Origin: Acidobacteriota bacterium
Lineage (GTDB): Bacteria > Acidobacteriota > Terriglobia > Acidiferrales > UBA7541
NCBI GenBank assembly: GCA_003161195.1
Contig: PMOV01000065.1
Coordinates: 271-7,688, forward strand
Length of the DNA stretch: 7,418 nucleotides
Direction of reading: 5' to 3'
Numbering within the stretch: position 1 is the first letter of the stretch; each line of letters begins with the position of its first letter. The position numbers and the translations under genes were made by a program. Of this stretch, positions 6,616-7,418 are shown in pieces. The notes beneath the pieces were generated by a model. It was not told the origin of the DNA. It did not search any database and saw nothing but the letters and a program-made list of their open reading frames with translations.

Positions 6616-7418
6616 ATGGCGGAAGCTGGTTCATTCGCGGATCGCGTCAAGCAGCAGGCGGATATCGTCCGGGTCGTCGGAGAATACGTACGTCTAAAAA
6701 AGAGCGGCCAGAACTTCACCGGACTCTGCCCCTTTCACGCGGAGAAATCTCCGTCCTTCGCGGTGCATCCCATCAAGCAGATCTATCACTGCTTCGGCTG
6801 CCAGGTCGGCGGCGACGTCTTCAAATTCGTTATGGAAATGGAAAAGGTGGCTTTTCCAGAAGCCATTCGCATCGTTGCGGAGAAATGCGGTATTGCCGTC
6901 CCCAGCGCTCGCGAACGCTCGCCCGAGGAGCGCAAAGAAAATCAGCAGCGCACCGCCATCCTCGAAATGCACCGCGCGACCCAAGCCTTCTACACCAAAC
7001 AGCTCGAGAGCACCGCCGAGGGCAAGGTAGCCCGCGCCTATCTGGCCGATCGCGGCCTGGACGCGGCTACCATCGAGCAGTTCGGCATTGGCTACGCCCC
7101 CAGCGGCGGCGACGCCCTGCTGCGGTTGCTGCGTCCGAAATACAAGAACGATCAGCTACTCGTCGACTCTGGGCTGATTTCGCGCGATCAAGCTGGTCGA
7201 CTCTTCGATCGCTTCCGCCGCCGTATCACCTTCCCCATCGCCAATGAAGGCGGCAAAATCGTAGCGTTCGGTTGCCGCGCCCTTGGCGACGACCAGCCCA
7301 AATATCTCAACTCCCCGGAATCGCCGATCTACTCGAAAAGCAACGTCCTGTATCACCTCGATCGTGCAAAAGACGCCCTGCGCCGCCAGGATTTCGCGGT
7401 CCTTGTCGAAGGCTATGT
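6616..7418 (+). CDS. dnaG: DNA primase DnaG, 3' end outside window
   Basis: Synthesises RNA primers at the replication fork with the DnaB helicase. 267 residues are visible. The N-terminal CHC2 zinc-binding domain has Cys38, His41, Cys59 and Cys62 (GLCPFH and HCFGC) in the family spacing. The RNA-polymerase-like catalytic core follows, with FRRRITFPI and the PKYLNSPESPIYSKSNVLY block. The window stops at VLVEGY (262-267), the opening strand of TOPRIM; Glu265 is the expected metal-binding glutamate. The usual FGGR of the core reads FGCR here. ATG 6616 begins nine bases after the mutS2 stop; there is no clear Shine-Dalgarno, but the product aligns from its first residues (AGSFADRVKQQADIVRVVG). 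The remaining TOPRIM and helicase-binding domains should lie past the right edge. Confidence 0.97.
   Translation, partial: MAEAGSFADRVKQQADIVRVVGEYVRLKKSGQNFTGLCPFHAEKSPSFAVHPIKQIYHCFGCQVGGDVFKFVMEMEKVAFPEAIRIVAEKCGIAVPSARERSPEERKENQQRTAILEMHRATQAFYTKQLESTAEGKVARAYLADRGLDAATIEQFGIGYAPSGGDALLRLLRPKYKNDQLLVDSGLISRDQAGRLFDRFRRRITFPIANEGGKIVAFGCRALGDDQPKYLNSPESPIYSKSNVLYHLDRAKDALRRQDFAVLVEGY

Noticed and set aside
6694..6984. 96-residue minus-strand frame opposite dnaG
   Set aside because: Antisense to the zinc-binding domain of primase; no ribosome binding site or domain of its own.

Overview
This is an ordinary chromosomal window of a GC-rich (roughly 60% by eye) Gram-negative-type bacterium. 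It holds six protein genes and no RNA gene, insertion sequence or CRISPR array that I can see. A periplasmic adaptor, a signal-peptide-bearing SYLF protein and a PBP4-type enzyme imply a diderm cell. The dacB-mutS2-dnaG order and the protein flavour make Acidobacteriota my best guess, but this is an inference from memory, not proven here.

Left part (1-1586, minus strand): a TetR-family repressor gene (740-1399) is followed, with a 4-base ATGA overlap, by a gene for an inner-membrane-anchored HlyD/YbhG-type adaptor, which runs off the left edge. Upstream lie a clean inverted repeat overlapping a perfect TATAAT, which looks like an autoregulated operator, and a strong intrinsic terminator that insulates the unit from the next gene. 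The order resembles the E. coli cecR-ybhGFSR drug-export operon, so ABC transporter genes are expected just beyond the left edge.

Middle (1587-2544): a single minus-strand gene encodes an exported SYLF (YSC84/DUF500) protein of unknown role. It is divergent from the right-hand operon across a 235-base intergenic region with possible back-to-back promoters.

Right part (2545-7418, plus strand): a tightly packed operon carries dacB (PBP4-type D-Ala-D-Ala carboxypeptidase/endopeptidase), mutS2 (MutS paralogue with C-terminal Smr domain) and dnaG (primase, cut by the right edge at its TOPRIM domain). Gaps are 3 and 9 bases. The unit combines peptidoglycan trimming, recombination/ribosome-collision control and replication priming.

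I found no convincing undescribed system. The points most worth a second look are the compact operator/promoter/terminator block at 1447-1543 (including a possible short plus-strand RNA), the four-fold motif in the adaptor coiled coil, and the altered LDLR-type motif in the MutS2 Smr domain.
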